A stretch of DNA of 64,000 nt, taken from positions 1 through 64,000 of the forward strand of contig JAKQUO010000026.1 in the NCBI GenBank assembly GCA_029569255.1, read 5' to 3'. Numbering within the stretch: the first letter of the stretch is position 1; the number at the start of each line of letters is the position of its first letter. Shown in pieces: positions 41,264 to 48,872 of the stretch. This stretch comes from Acidobacteriota bacterium. Its GTDB lineage: Bacteria > Acidobacteriota > Aminicenantia > Aminicenantales > Saccharicenantaceae. Under the pieces are notes generated by a model. It worked only from the letters and a program-made list of their open reading frames with translations. It was not told the DNA's origin and did not search any database. Made by a program: the position numbers and the translations under genes.

Positions 41264-42928
41264 ATGATCTTCCGTCGTTCTCTCGTCATCATCATCCTCA
41301 CCGTCTTCGCGGCCGCCGGGGCCGGCCTGGCCCAGATCGGCGCCAAGAGCGCCGGGACGCAGTCCATCGAAAAGAGCGCCTTCGTCACCCGGCCCTTCAA
41401 CTTCCTGGGACAGGCCCGGGAGACCGTCGAGATCGAAGTGACCTCGCCCGGCCGGCTCGAGGTCAAGGCCGAGTGGAAGGGCTCGGCCTCCAAGCTGGCA
41501 CTGATTCTCAACGGCCCGGACCGGGCCCAATACTACGCCCGCCAGGACGGCCAAAGCCCTCTCACCCTGTCCTTCGATTTCAACCAGAGCCACCTGGCGA
41601 AAGGGAAGGACTGGAAGGTGAGCGTGGCCCTCATGGGCGAGGGCACGGCCCGCGGCAAAGTGGAGATCAACCTGCCGCGCGCCGAGGAGCCGGCCGCTCC
41701 CGCCAAGGCCGCGGCGCCCGGGCTTTCGAAGGCCGCGCCCACGTCTCAGAGGGAAATCAGCGTGGCCCAACCGGGGATCGAGGTGAAGGCCCCGACTTCG
41801 AGCACGAGGATCGTCGCGGGAGAGAACTGCCGCGTTCAGTGGACCTCCACGGGCTCCATAGACAAGGTCAACATCTGGATGGAATACATCGAACCGAACG
41901 GCCAGGTCACGGTCATGCAGATCCCCGGGATCGGCAACGCCCAGGTGGCGAACACCGGCTCGAGGACCATCCGCATCCCGGGGAATTGGAACTCGGAGCA
42001 GGGCCAACGCTGGCGGGTCAAGATCTTCGGCGGCGGAGCCGAGGCCCGGAGCGGGATGCTGACCATCACCCGGGCGGCCGCTCAACAGGGTCCGCAGACC
42101 GGGGCGGCCGGCCAGCAACAAACCCAGATGGGCGGCGCGCCGGCCGCGGCCGCGGGCCCGGCCAGCCTGAAACTCATCTCGCCGAATGGCGGTGAAGAGC
42201 TGATCTCAGGGCATACCTATACTATTAGATGGGGAAGCACGGGAAATCCCGGTCCTCTGACACTCTATCTTGTCCCCTATCAACAGGGTCCCAGCCTGCT
42301 GCCTATTGTTGTTGCCCGTGATTTTCCCAATACTGGCGAATTAGTCTGGACTGCGACCAGAACCTGGACACCACCATTAAAATGGAAACTTCGGATCGAA
42401 GGCTCGAACGCCCGCGACGAGAGCGACGGGCCGCTCACCATCGCCCCCTACATCGAGCTCATCATTGGCGCGGTCCAGGTCCGCAACCCTGCAAAAAAGC
42501 AGAATTGGGCGCTGAGGACCCTCAAAGCCATCGCCACGGCCGGACTGTCCGAGGTCAAAGAAAGCATCGATTACGTCAAGGACGACAAGGACGAGGGCTC
42601 CCGGCTCAAGCGCGGGACCGACATCGTCGTCAGGTTCGCCGTCATGCAGTACGGCACCCGGGCGATCAACGAGCCCGTCCACACCCGGATCACCGTCCTG
42701 GAGATGCCGAGCCGGAGACCTGTCGAAGTGCTGGCCTGCGAATCCAGGCTCACGGGACGGGACCCATACTACATCTGCGAGAAGACCTTCAAGACGAGCG
42801 GTCCCCTGTTCAAGGCCGGCAAATACCTCATCGAGATCGCCGTCGATCCGGACAGGCTCATTCCCGAAGAGCCCCTGTTCCGGGACAACAACGTGAAGAC
42901 CATCGAATTCGAGTTGGCGGATCGGTAG
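41264..42928 (+). CDS. Secreted protein with two Kre9/KNH-like beta domains
   Basis: A 554-residue exported protein: signal peptide (SLVIIILTVFAAAGAGLAQ), a first beta domain (about 25-130), a KNH-like domain (about 170-265, TRIVAGENCRVQWTSTGSIDKVNIW), a Gln/Ala-rich linker, a second KNH-like domain (about 300-395, NGGEELISGHTYTIRWGSTG) and a C-terminal CARDB-like domain (about 405-554). Domains of this sort are common in cell-surface and extracellular proteins. AAGGGG precedes the ATG. Bases 42180-42380 are clearly richer in A and T than the rest. Confidence 0.75.
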   Translation: MIFRRSLVIIILTVFAAAGAGLAQIGAKSAGTQSIEKSAFVTRPFNFLGQARETVEIEVTSPGRLEVKAEWKGSASKLALILNGPDRAQYYARQDGQSPLTLSFDFNQSHLAKGKDWKVSVALMGEGTARGKVEINLPRAEEPAAPAKAAAPGLSKAAPTSQREISVAQPGIEVKAPTSSTRIVAGENCRVQWTSTGSIDKVNIWMEYIEPNGQVTVMQIPGIGNAQVANTGSRTIRIPGNWNSEQGQRWRVKIFGGGAEARSGMLTITRAAAQQGPQTGAAGQQQTQMGGAPAAAAGPASLKLISPNGGEELISGHTYTIRWGSTGNPGPLTLYLVPYQQGPSLLPIVVARDFPNTGELVWTATRTWTPPLKWKLRIEGSNARDESDGPLTIAPYIELIIGAVQVRNPAKKQNWALRTLKAIATAGLSEVKESIDYVKDDKDEGSRLKRGTDIVVRFAVMQYGTRAINEPVHTRITVLEMPSRRPVEVLACESRLTGRDPYYICEKTFKTSGPLFKAGKYLIEIAVDPDRLIPEEPLFRDNNVKTIEFELADR

Positions 42929-42944
42929 CCTCCCGGGCGCGGTC

Positions 42945-43135
42945 GCCGAAGGCCGGACCGCGGACGATCGAGCATCCGAGGAGGAGGCCGCCCGGCGGCT
43001 CCGGGAATTCAAGGACCGGGGCATCGGCGGGGCCTTCCTCCATCCGCGTCCCGGCCTCATCACGCCTTATCTCAAGGACGCGTGGTTCTCCCTCTGCGCC
43101 TTCGCCGTCGACACGGACCGGCATGCCTCTCGCTC
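42945..43135 (+). pseudogene. Remnant of a glycoside-hydrolase-like gene
   Basis: One frame reads EEAARRLREFKDRGIGGAFLH and then PRPGLITPYLKDAWFSLCAFAV, the N-terminal TIM-barrel segment seen in large bacterial glycoside hydrolases (GH106-like). There is no start, the frame soon dissolves, and nothing else of such a gene is present in the 349-base gap. Confidence 0.45.
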
Positions 43136-43277
43136 AGGAATGAGTAGAGCATTGCCACTTCAGGAAAGGGTCACGCAGCGAGGCCAGGCCTTATATTGTG
43201 ATGCCCCGCGGAGCCATCAGGCGGGCGACAGCGGCAGGCACCCTCCTCTCTGTCGCCAGGGCCATGACGACACGTTC

Positions 43278-44039
43278 CTAGTAGGCGTTGCCCTTCTTGT
43301 AGCCCTTGGGAATGTCGAAGGCGCCGGCGGGGGCGGCCTTCTCGCCGACCTCGACGACCTCCTCGACCATTCTCATCGTGGCGCCCATGGCCTCGCTCTT
43401 GGTTTCCTGATAGACGACTATCCCCTTGACCTTCTGCATCTCCTTGATGAGCGTTTCGAGCCCGCCCATGCCGGCCATCATCGCGTTGGCCGCCATATAG
43501 TAGAGCCGCGGGTCGACCTTGATGTCCTCGGTGGCCCAGGCCTCCGAGTTGGCCTTCATCATCGAGCCCATGGACATCTCGATGAGGTACTTGCGGGCGT
43601 TCCAGTTCCTGACCTTCTTGGCTTCCGTGGTCGGCGTGACCTTGACCTGGATGCTGCCCATCATCGACTGGGCCATCTGATTGGCCATGTCCATGGCCTG
43701 CTTGGTCTCTTCATCCTCCGCTTCCCCAGCGATGGCCCCGAAGAAGTCCGCGCCGACGGGGATCTCGCCGTAGGTCATCTCGGTGTGGTTGATCATATAC
43801 ATGACGTTCTTGTCGCCGCGGACGATGATCGAGGTCTCCTCGCCCGTGTCGACCCGGACGCGGTCCTTCCCGTACCAGCTGACCATGGTCTCGGTCTTTT
43901 CCGGCTGGGTCTGGCCCATGATCGTGACCGGATCGGTCTTGCGGGTCTGCTTGATGTAGATCTCGGCGCCGAGGGCCGTGCCCGCGACGAGCATCATGAC
44001 GACGGCCATGGCCGCCGGCTTCATCCCTTTGGTTCTCAT
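43278..44039 (-). CDS. Exported DUF4412-like protein
   Basis: A 253-residue protein with a signal peptide (AAMAVVMMLVAGTALG) and a mature part rich in Met: TMVSWYGKDRVRVDTGEETSIIVRGDKNVMYMINH is the start of a DUF4412/lipoprotein-localisation-like beta fold. The middle has a Met-rich helix (MANQMAQSMMGS). Function unknown. GGAGGAGG precedes the ATG. It lies 35 bases after the OmpA-family gene and is probably cotranscribed with it. Confidence 0.75.
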   Translation of the reverse strand: MRTKGMKPAAMAVVMMLVAGTALGAEIYIKQTRKTDPVTIMGQTQPEKTETMVSWYGKDRVRVDTGEETSIIVRGDKNVMYMINHTEMTYGEIPVGADFFGAIAGEAEDEETKQAMDMANQMAQSMMGSIQVKVTPTTEAKKVRNWNARKYLIEMSMGSMMKANSEAWATEDIKVDPRLYYMAANAMMAGMGGLETLIKEMQKVKGIVVYQETKSEAMGATMRMVEEVVEVGEKAAPAGAFDIPKGYKKGNAY

Positions 44040-44074
44040 CTGTTCCCTCCTCCGGTTCTCAGGATCACGATGGC

Positions 44075-44914
44075 TTACTGCATGGCCACGAGCTCGACCC
44101 GGCGGTTGAGCTTGCGGCCTTCTTCGGTGGTGTTGGCGGCAACGGGGGCCAGCGGCCCGACACCCTTGGCGGTCAGCCGCCCGGCGGCGATGCCGTGCTT
44201 CGAGACCAGGGCCTCGACGACGCTCTGGGCCCTCTTCCCGGACAGGTCCATGTTATGGTCGAGATTGCCGGTCCAGTCCGTGTGGCCGACGACAAAGAGC
44301 TTGAGGGCCCCGTCGGCCTTGAGCATTTCGGCGATGGCCTTCAGGGTCGGCTCGGAATCGGGCTTGATGACCGCGCTGTCGGTATCGAAGTAGATCCCGT
44401 AGACGGCCACCCGGCCCTTCTCGCGGATGTCGCCGGCCAGGGCTTTGGGATCGGCCACGACCTCCTGCTTCATAATCGCCTTCTCGACGATCGTCAGGCG
44501 GTAGCCTTCGCCGTCCGAAGTGACCCAGAGGTCGATCCAGACTTCCTTGTCGTCCCGGACGACGCGCATCGTGCCGCGCTCGTAGAGGATCTCCCCGCCG
44601 ATCTTGCGGATGGCGTTGATGTAGTTCTCGCGGACCTTGGCCTGGCCGGGGGACCGGGCGCCATCCTTGAGGTTGTAGCCGATGACCCACTTGTGGCCCT
44701 TGATGACGTACTCCTTGTCGGCCGCGTCGTAGAACGCGTGCTCGTCGAACTCGAACTCCTCGTAGTCCGAGATATAGAAGTCCTGGAGGCGGGAGACGAG
44801 GGGGTGGTCCTTGGACCCTTCGACGTCCTGGCCGGAGACCGCGGCCGGGGCCAAGAGGGCGAAGCCCAGGACGAAGAGGCCCAAGGCGAAGGCGAAAGGC
44901 GGGCGAGCGGTCAT
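44075..44914 (-). CDS. OmpA-family peptidoglycan-binding protein
   Basis: A 279-residue exported protein: signal peptide (FAFALGLFVLGFALLAPAAV), an N-terminal domain of unknown fold (about 30-160), and a C-terminal OmpA domain (about 165-279): VYGIYFDTDSAVIKPDSEPTL, VVGHTDWTGN and LSGKRAQSVVEAL...RRVELV. The domain holds peptidoglycan at the outer-membrane side. AAGGAGG precedes the start codon. A promoter with an overlapping palindrome lies at 44941-44976. Confidence 0.9.
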   Translation of the reverse strand: MTARPPFAFALGLFVLGFALLAPAAVSGQDVEGSKDHPLVSRLQDFYISDYEEFEFDEHAFYDAADKEYVIKGHKWVIGYNLKDGARSPGQAKVRENYINAIRKIGGEILYERGTMRVVRDDKEVWIDLWVTSDGEGYRLTIVEKAIMKQEVVADPKALAGDIREKGRVAVYGIYFDTDSAVIKPDSEPTLKAIAEMLKADGALKLFVVGHTDWTGNLDHNMDLSGKRAQSVVEALVSKHGIAAGRLTAKGVGPLAPVAANTTEEGRKLNRRVELVAMQ

Positions 44915-44940
44915 GAGGTCCTCCTTAACCGATGCTTGAT

Positions 44941-44955
44941 GGGAACATTGTTCCC
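44941..44955. promoter_or_regulatory. Palindromic operator overlapping the OmpA-gene -10 box
   Basis: GGGAACATTGTTCCC is a perfect 7-1-7 palindrome. It covers the AACAAT -10 element of the minus-strand promoter, so a repressor bound here would block transcription. Confidence 0.6.
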
Positions 44956-44976
44956 GAAAGCCCGGGGGCCTGTCAA
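44947..44976 (-). promoter_or_regulatory. Promoter of the OmpA/DUF4412 operon
   Basis: TTGACA (44976-44971), 18-base spacer, AACAAT (44952-44947), minus strand. Confidence 0.55.
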
Positions 44977-45104
44977 CCTCCCACCGGGGCGGCTCCGGCC
45001 CGAAAGCCGGGCGCTGGATCTTGCGGATGGCGCACTTGCGGTTCCGGCGGGGGTTGCGGCGGTATTCGTCGAACGGGTGACCCTTCTCGAATTCAGACGT
45101 TCCT

Positions 45105-45162
45105 GAATACTCAATCCCCGAATTCGACGGAGATTCATCCGGAATTAAGGGATTGAGTATTC
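45105..45162. repeat. Inverted repeat with 14-base perfect arms
   Basis: GAATACTCAATCCC (45105-45118) and GGGATTGAGTATTC (45149-45162) flank a 30-base loop that itself contains GAATTC-type sub-repeats. No gene lies within. Possibly a small transposon end pair or a structured transcript end. Confidence 0.6.
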
Positions 45163-45230
45163 GGGTACCGAATTGAATCGGGGGACATGATACCCTGCCG
45201 ATTGATAGGAACTTCCTTTTTTCGAGCGGC

Positions 45231-45343
45231 GAAGTAGCGCTCGACGACCTCCTTGACGACAGGCCGAAAACGACCGGACTCCTTCTCGAAGCGGCTCCCG
45301 TACTCTATCAGGAACCGGTCGAAGTCATGGAACAGGCCCCGAT
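45231..45343 (-). pseudogene. IS91-like transposase N-terminal fragment, copy C
   Basis: The minus strand reads HDFDRFLIEYGSRFEKESGRF, then RPVVKEVVER: the start of an IS91-type transposase. It is the same as 52752-52860 apart from one base, and here it is cut before the zinc finger. Confidence 0.7.
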
Positions 45344-45710
45344 AGGGGCCCGGGACGCGATCCGCCTCAGGAGGCGTCGATCCTCTTCAGCTTGGCCTCC
45401 TCGCCCATGACGATGATCCTGGGCGAAAGCCTCCTCCGGGCGTTCGGCTCGCGGAACGTCACGACGGTCGGCGCCGTCCTCGCCGGGCTGCTTCTCTTCA
45501 GTTTCATCGGCTTCATCCCCGTCGTCGGCTTCCTGTTCGGGCTGGTCATGAGCATCGTCGGCTGGGGCGTCACCCTGCGGACGAAGTTCGGCACGATGGA
45601 CAACTGGTTCCAAAGGAAGGCTTAAACGGCGGGGGCACGCACTGGAAGTATCGCCCTGGACGGGGAATCGTATCGGATCAAGAAATCAAGAAAGGAGGTC
45701 TGAGATCGAT
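45344..45710. repeat. Chimeric duplicated segment, copy C
   Basis: Second copy of the 38202-38564 segment. It again joins the 3' end of trkA (stop at 45367, minus) to the plus-strand membrane-protein fragment ending at 45625. Unlike copy A it is still attached to the transposase N-terminal fragment (45231-45343), exactly as the true trkA gene is at 52850-52888. Confidence 0.85.
45407..45625 (+). pseudogene. C-terminal fragment of a small membrane/bactofilin-like protein, copy C
   Basis: Nearly identical to the fragment at 38270-38483: a hydrophobic block followed by LRTKFGTMDNWFQRKA. It starts within trkA-derived DNA, so it is not an intact gene. Confidence 0.45.
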
Positions 45711-45785
45711 CCCGTGAGAGGTGGGAAAAGTTTGCGTGTAAACATTCGGACTCCGCCCTCCATGCCCTCCCGAGAGGAGGACAAG

Positions 45786-46412
45786 CTAAATCGCGCTGAA
45801 GGCCTTAACGTTCTCGACGAAGAAGCGTTCCGCGGCGGCCCACGAAAATTCCGCCAGCATTTCGGGATCAGGCTCCTTGTCCGCGTCCTCGAAATAGACG
45901 AGGCTCTTGAGGACATGATGGCGGTTGAAGCCATCCGGGCCGTACTTTCTTTCGAAGTTTCCGAAAAACGTTTTCAGGTCGAGGCTCAGCGTTTTAAGAA
46001 TGAATAGGAGGTCCACGAAGTCCCGCTTGGTCCCCCGCGAAGAGATCGCGTCGATTTTCATGCAGCCGATATCCACGAGCGAGGCAACGCGCACGTCCAT
46101 GTAGCAAGTCGCTTCTTCGAGCAACGGATAAGCATAATGGATCAGGCTGATTTTCGTGCCGTCGAGCCGTCCGACCAACGTGCCCGCGTCCGAGTAATCG
46201 GCCACAAAGCGTCCCAGATTCCGGAGGACGATTTGGAGGGAGAAGATCTCGAAGTCGGCTTGAGAGAAGAAATCGAAGTCCTGCGACCGGCGGTGGCCGA
46301 TGTGGAGGGCGCAGCCCGTGCCTCCGGCGAGATAGAACGACTTCAGGAAATCCTCCTGGGACAGAAGCTTGAGGGTTTTTGCGGCGGGAGGGCTCAATAC
46401 GGTCTCGAACAT
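45786..46412 (-). CDS. AbiEii-family nucleotidyltransferase (toxin candidate)
   Basis: A 208-residue protein with FYLAGGTGCALHIGHRRSQDFDFFS, the GG-T and DFD metal motifs of AbiEii/AbiGii toxins, and then KRDFVDLLFILKTLSL in the C-terminal half. AbiEii toxins add nucleotides to tRNA or other targets and are kept in check by the partner gene. Its ATG lies six bases after the stop of the small gene at 46419, with GGAG upstream. GC content is lower than in the backbone. Confidence 0.82.
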   Translation of the reverse strand: MFETVLSPPAAKTLKLLSQEDFLKSFYLAGGTGCALHIGHRRSQDFDFFSQADFEIFSLQIVLRNLGRFVADYSDAGTLVGRLDGTKISLIHYAYPLLEEATCYMDVRVASLVDIGCMKIDAISSRGTKRDFVDLLFILKTLSLDLKTFFGNFERKYGPDGFNRHHVLKSLVYFEDADKEPDPEMLAEFSWAAAERFFVENVKAFSAI

Positions 46413-46418
46413 GGGCTT

Positions 46419-46652
46419 CTACTCCAATATGAGAGACCAATAGTTGGCACTCTTCCGGGAGATCCTTCGGCTCGAGGCCAGAACTTTAATTATCTCGCTT
46501 CGGGGATATTTCGAGAAGAGCCATCTCACGGCCCTTTCATCTCCCAGTTCCAGAATCCGCTCGATGACATACTCTTTGTTCCGTTGAAGGTCGAGACGGT
46601 CTGGCTCGATATCCCAGAAGAGGGACCTATCGATGCTTTTTCCCTTGTCCAT
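46419..46652 (-). CDS. Antitoxin-like partner (DUF6922-like)
   Basis: A 77-residue protein: SLFWDIEPDRLDLQRNKEYVI then ERILELGDERAVRWLFSKY and IIKVLASSRRISRKSANYW. This pattern is typical of the small proteins encoded directly before AbiEii-type toxins. There is no ribosome-binding site: an extended -10 box ends nine bases before the ATG, so the mRNA may be leaderless. Confidence 0.75.
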   Translation of the reverse strand: MDKGKSIDRSLFWDIEPDRLDLQRNKEYVIERILELGDERAVRWLFSKYPRSEIIKVLASSRRISRKSANYWSLILE

Positions 46653-46660
46653 TTTAGAAA

Positions 46661-46669
46661 ATTATAACA
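46661..46669 (-). promoter_or_regulatory. Extended -10 promoter of the toxin-antitoxin pair
   Basis: TGTTATAAT on the minus strand (perfect TGN plus TATAAT), without a good -35 box. Expected transcription start is within a few bases of the ATG at 46652. Confidence 0.6.
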
Positions 46670-46681
46670 CACTTACCGAAC

Positions 46682-46825
46682 TCATTCACCGAACATCTCT
46701 GTGATAAGACGCCGGAGGGCGGAGGCCTCGTCGTTGGATATCGTCCCGATCCCCGAACTCAAACGGCTCTTGCTGACGGTTCGGATCTGTTCGACAACAA
46801 CCTCAGCCCGCCGGCCGGCGCACTG
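46682..46825 (-). pseudogene. mazF/pemK toxin C-terminal remnant
   Basis: The minus frame reads VVVEQIRTVSKSRLSSGIGT followed by ISNDEASALRRLITEMFGE and a stop, which is the last 40 or so residues of a MazF-type endoribonuclease. Nothing upstream continues the fold. Confidence 0.6.
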
Positions 46826-46912
46826 GATCTGCAGCCGGCATCGAATGATTAGAGGCGGGATGATTGAGCGAGGCGCGGGAGCCGCCCGCTCGAACGAGGT
46901 GTCGGGCTGCCG

Positions 46913-47188
46913 TCATCGAGATGGCGTGGTCCCGAGCGTCCCTCGTATCCAGACCAGAAAGAACGTGTTCACCGAAACGGGATAGCTTCCCGCAGGAATG
47001 AGCGGCAGAGTCTCCGTGCTCCCTACGACGTCCAGGGTTCCAGCCGAGTCGGCAGCGGCGACATTAAGAAGAGCCTGGATACGGTTGAGGAGGAGATGGC
47101 CGGCCTGATCCCTAGTGTAGACGTCATGGTTGACGCCCACCATCCGCGCCGTAGGAGCCGACGATATGACACGCCAAGAGTAGCTCAA
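46913..47188 (-). CDS. Hypothetical protein, possibly a fragment
   Basis: A 91-codon frame opening at TTG 47188 with GGAAG close upstream. It contains ARMVGVNHDVYTRDQAGHLL and PLIPAGSYPVSVNTFFLVWI. No family was recognised. A gene remnant is possible, given the mazF debris next to it. Confidence 0.35.
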   Translation of the reverse strand: MSYSWRVISSAPTARMVGVNHDVYTRDQAGHLLLNRIQALLNVAAADSAGTLDVVGSTETLPLIPAGSYPVSVNTFFLVWIRGTLGTTPSR

Positions 47189-47219
47189 GTCTTCCGTTAT
47201 GGAAACCCTTTTCCCCTTA

Positions 47220-47330
47220 TCACACAGAGTAAAGCGCCCGGGCCCGCTTCCGGCACGCCGGGCTGCAGTATTTCTGCCGCGGCGTGCGCTTGTTCGGGCC
47301 GAAAGGCATCTCGCAAATAAGGCATGTCAT
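47220..47330 (-). CDS. 36-residue zinc-finger protein
   Basis: A micro-ORF: MTCLICEMPFGPNKRTPRQK then YCSPACRKRARALYSV. The pairs CxxC and CxxxC form one zinc-binding site, and the rest is basic. It is supported by a strong AAGGAGG six bases before the ATG at 47330. It lies at the end of a structured, promoter-driven stretch. Similar tiny zinc fingers occur in bacteria with unknown roles; RNA or DNA binding is likely but unproven. Confidence 0.7.
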   Translation of the reverse strand: MTCLICEMPFGPNKRTPRQKYCSPACRKRARALYSV

Positions 47331-47339
47331 GTCGAGCCT

Positions 47340-47750
47340 CCTTTCGAAACCAGGACACTCGTGCCCGAGGGGGAGTGGCCTCTCCCTCGCCCCCGGGCGA
47401 TGCGGTTGTGAAAGAACCAGCCCCGCGGCACCCGGCCGCGGGAGGTTGACCGGCTCGAGCCTCGAGAGCCGGGCGGACGTTAGCCGCCCGGCCGAACAGG
47501 CACAGCTCTGGCACAGTCTCGGTCATTCCTTCGGGCTTCGAAAGGAGTCGCTCAGGGCCGCGGCTCCGCGATGCGGAGCTCCGGTCCCAAGGATCTTAGG
47601 AGGTTCGGGGTTTTGCCGGCCGCCCTTCGAAGCATCCGACGGCTCCACGCGCTCCCCTCGACTGCCCCTGAGGGCAGAGCGCCGGTCGCGTCGTCGAGCT
47701 ATTCGAAGATGCTTCGCTTTAGGCCGTTAAAACCTCCATTTGCGGTAGGA
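47340..47750 (-). ncRNA. Candidate structured RNA or long leader
   Basis: The stretch between a strong promoter (47758-47786) and the zinc-finger gene has no coding frame with support, but folds into several perfect GC-rich stems: 47422-47442 (8 pairs), 47468-47492 (9 pairs), 47563-47579 (7 pairs), 47649-47682 (5 plus 6 pairs), and a long-range 9-pair stem (47628-47636 with 47708-47716) closing a multi-branch domain around the previous one. It does not match tmRNA, RNase P, SRP or 6S signatures that I looked for. It could be a long regulatory leader of the zinc-finger gene or an independent RNA. Confidence 0.5.
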
Positions 47751-47757
47751 TGGCGTC

Positions 47758-47786
47758 AATATAAAGACGCGCCATTTCGAAATCAA
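47758..47786 (-). promoter_or_regulatory. Promoter of the structured RNA / zinc-finger transcript
   Basis: TTGATT (47786-47781), 17-base spacer, TATATT (47763-47758), minus strand. Confidence 0.65.
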
Positions 47787-47831
47787 GTGTCTTTTCGCCC
47801 GCTTCCTATTGCCTGAGGGGATTATACCTGA

Positions 47832-48287
47832 CTATACGCGGAAATCAAGAAAAAGTTCTCTGCCTCTGAGGATCCGCCGGAAGCGACGGACCGTCAACCT
47901 GGTCGTTTTCTTCCGCCAGTCGACGACCTCCAGGTTGTGGACGCACTTGTTGGCGCGGAGGACCTGGATCTCACTCGGGAGCGGATCGTCCTCTAGCCAG
48001 ATGAACGGCCGGTCGAAATCGATCGCCTCGGTCTTGAGGGTCCTCCATTCCGTCGGCCCGATGCCTTCCAGGATCGACAGTTCGATACCTGCCTTCCTTA
48101 GGAACGGGGCCATTTTCGCGACCGCTCCCCCGCTGCCGTGGCGGACGTGAGTCGTCAGCCAGTAGCAGTCGTAGTGCTCTTTCAAGAAGGCGACCACACG
48201 TTTGAACCTCGGGATTAGCTCCGGCCCGTTCTTCCCGTTTCTGAGAAGGACGCCGTCGATGTCGATGTAGGCCTTGATGAAGTTCAT
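47832..48287 (-). CDS. HAD-like phosphatase-fold protein
   Basis: A 151-residue protein with the HAD nucleophile motif YIDIDGVLLRNG, motif II WLTTH and the motif IV-like FIWLEDDPLP, with no cap domain. Small HAD proteins hydrolyse phosphate monoesters. The ATG overlaps the stop of the CYTH gene (ATGA), so the two are co-translated. No transcription terminator follows; the structured-RNA promoter begins about 45 bases on. Confidence 0.78.
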   Translation of the reverse strand: MNFIKAYIDIDGVLLRNGKNGPELIPRFKRVVAFLKEHYDCYWLTTHVRHGSGGAVAKMAPFLRKAGIELSILEGIGPTEWRTLKTEAIDFDRPFIWLEDDPLPSEIQVLRANKCVHNLEVVDWRKKTTRLTVRRFRRILRGRELFLDFRV

Positions 48288-48847
48288 TTCTTTCTCGAAA
48301 GGCCGCGACCTTTGGATTTGGCGGGTCGCACGGGAACCTTCCTGGAGATCAGATCGATGTAGGAATCCGGGATCGCCCGTCCGTTCGCCAGTCCAAGGGC
48401 CGTCTTGGTCGCCTCCAAGAGGCGCAGGGCTTCGCCCTTTTCTCCCTCCCGGCATTCGGCCTCCAACTCGACGAAATCCCCGAGCCCATCGACTCGATCG
48501 ATATTGATCCTGACACGCTTGTTGTAATACACGGTCCTTTCTTTCCTGACGCTTCCGATGGACCCCATAGCGGCGGCCAGAACGTGAGCCATCTCGTCTC
48601 GCCCCGAATCGAGTGGCAGCCTGAAATAGTCGCTGACCCGAGGCTCTTTCGAATCACGGCGCAGATAATAGATCAATTCCGCCGCGCCACCGGTACGCCT
48701 GATCTTCAGCCTCCCCTTTATGGCTGCGAAATAGAGATCGTCTTGGCGACCGCAGGAATAAAGCCTATAGCGCTCGGCGCGGCACCGTTTGATGATCGCG
48801 CTGACGCTTCGGCATGAGAACTTCTGTTCGAGGTTCTGCCGTCTCAT
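48284..48847 (-). CDS. CYTH-domain protein, class IV adenylate-cyclase-like
   Basis: A 187-residue triphosphate-tunnel protein: NLEQKFSC at the start (the E-x-K strand), GRQDDLYFAAIKGRLKIRR (the QTDTYF...GRLKLR region of CyaB), ELIYYLRRD and VRINIDRVDGLGDFVELEAE. The match to CyaB-type cyclases is good, but members also act as thiamine-triphosphatases or polyphosphatases. Middle gene of a three-gene operon with an unknown protein and a HAD phosphatase. Confidence 0.82.
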   Translation of the reverse strand: MRRQNLEQKFSCRSVSAIIKRCRAERYRLYSCGRQDDLYFAAIKGRLKIRRTGGAAELIYYLRRDSKEPRVSDYFRLPLDSGRDEMAHVLAAAMGSIGSVRKERTVYYNKRVRINIDRVDGLGDFVELEAECREGEKGEALRLLEATKTALGLANGRAIPDSYIDLISRKVPVRPAKSKGRGLSRKK

Positions 48848-48872
48848 CTCAGGTTCCGCAGTTCGCTTCCTA

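Noticed and set aside
47331..47760. Structured region as tmRNA, RNase P RNA or 6S RNA
   Set aside because: No tag-peptide frame ending in Ala-Ala, no conserved RNase P core such as GAGGAAAGTCC, and no single long 6S-like hairpin were found; kept as an unknown RNA.
47719..47775. An 18-codon frame (MARLYIDAILPQMEVLTA) near the structured region
   Set aside because: Its ATG lies inside the promoter spacer, upstream of the expected transcript start, and it has no ribosome site.
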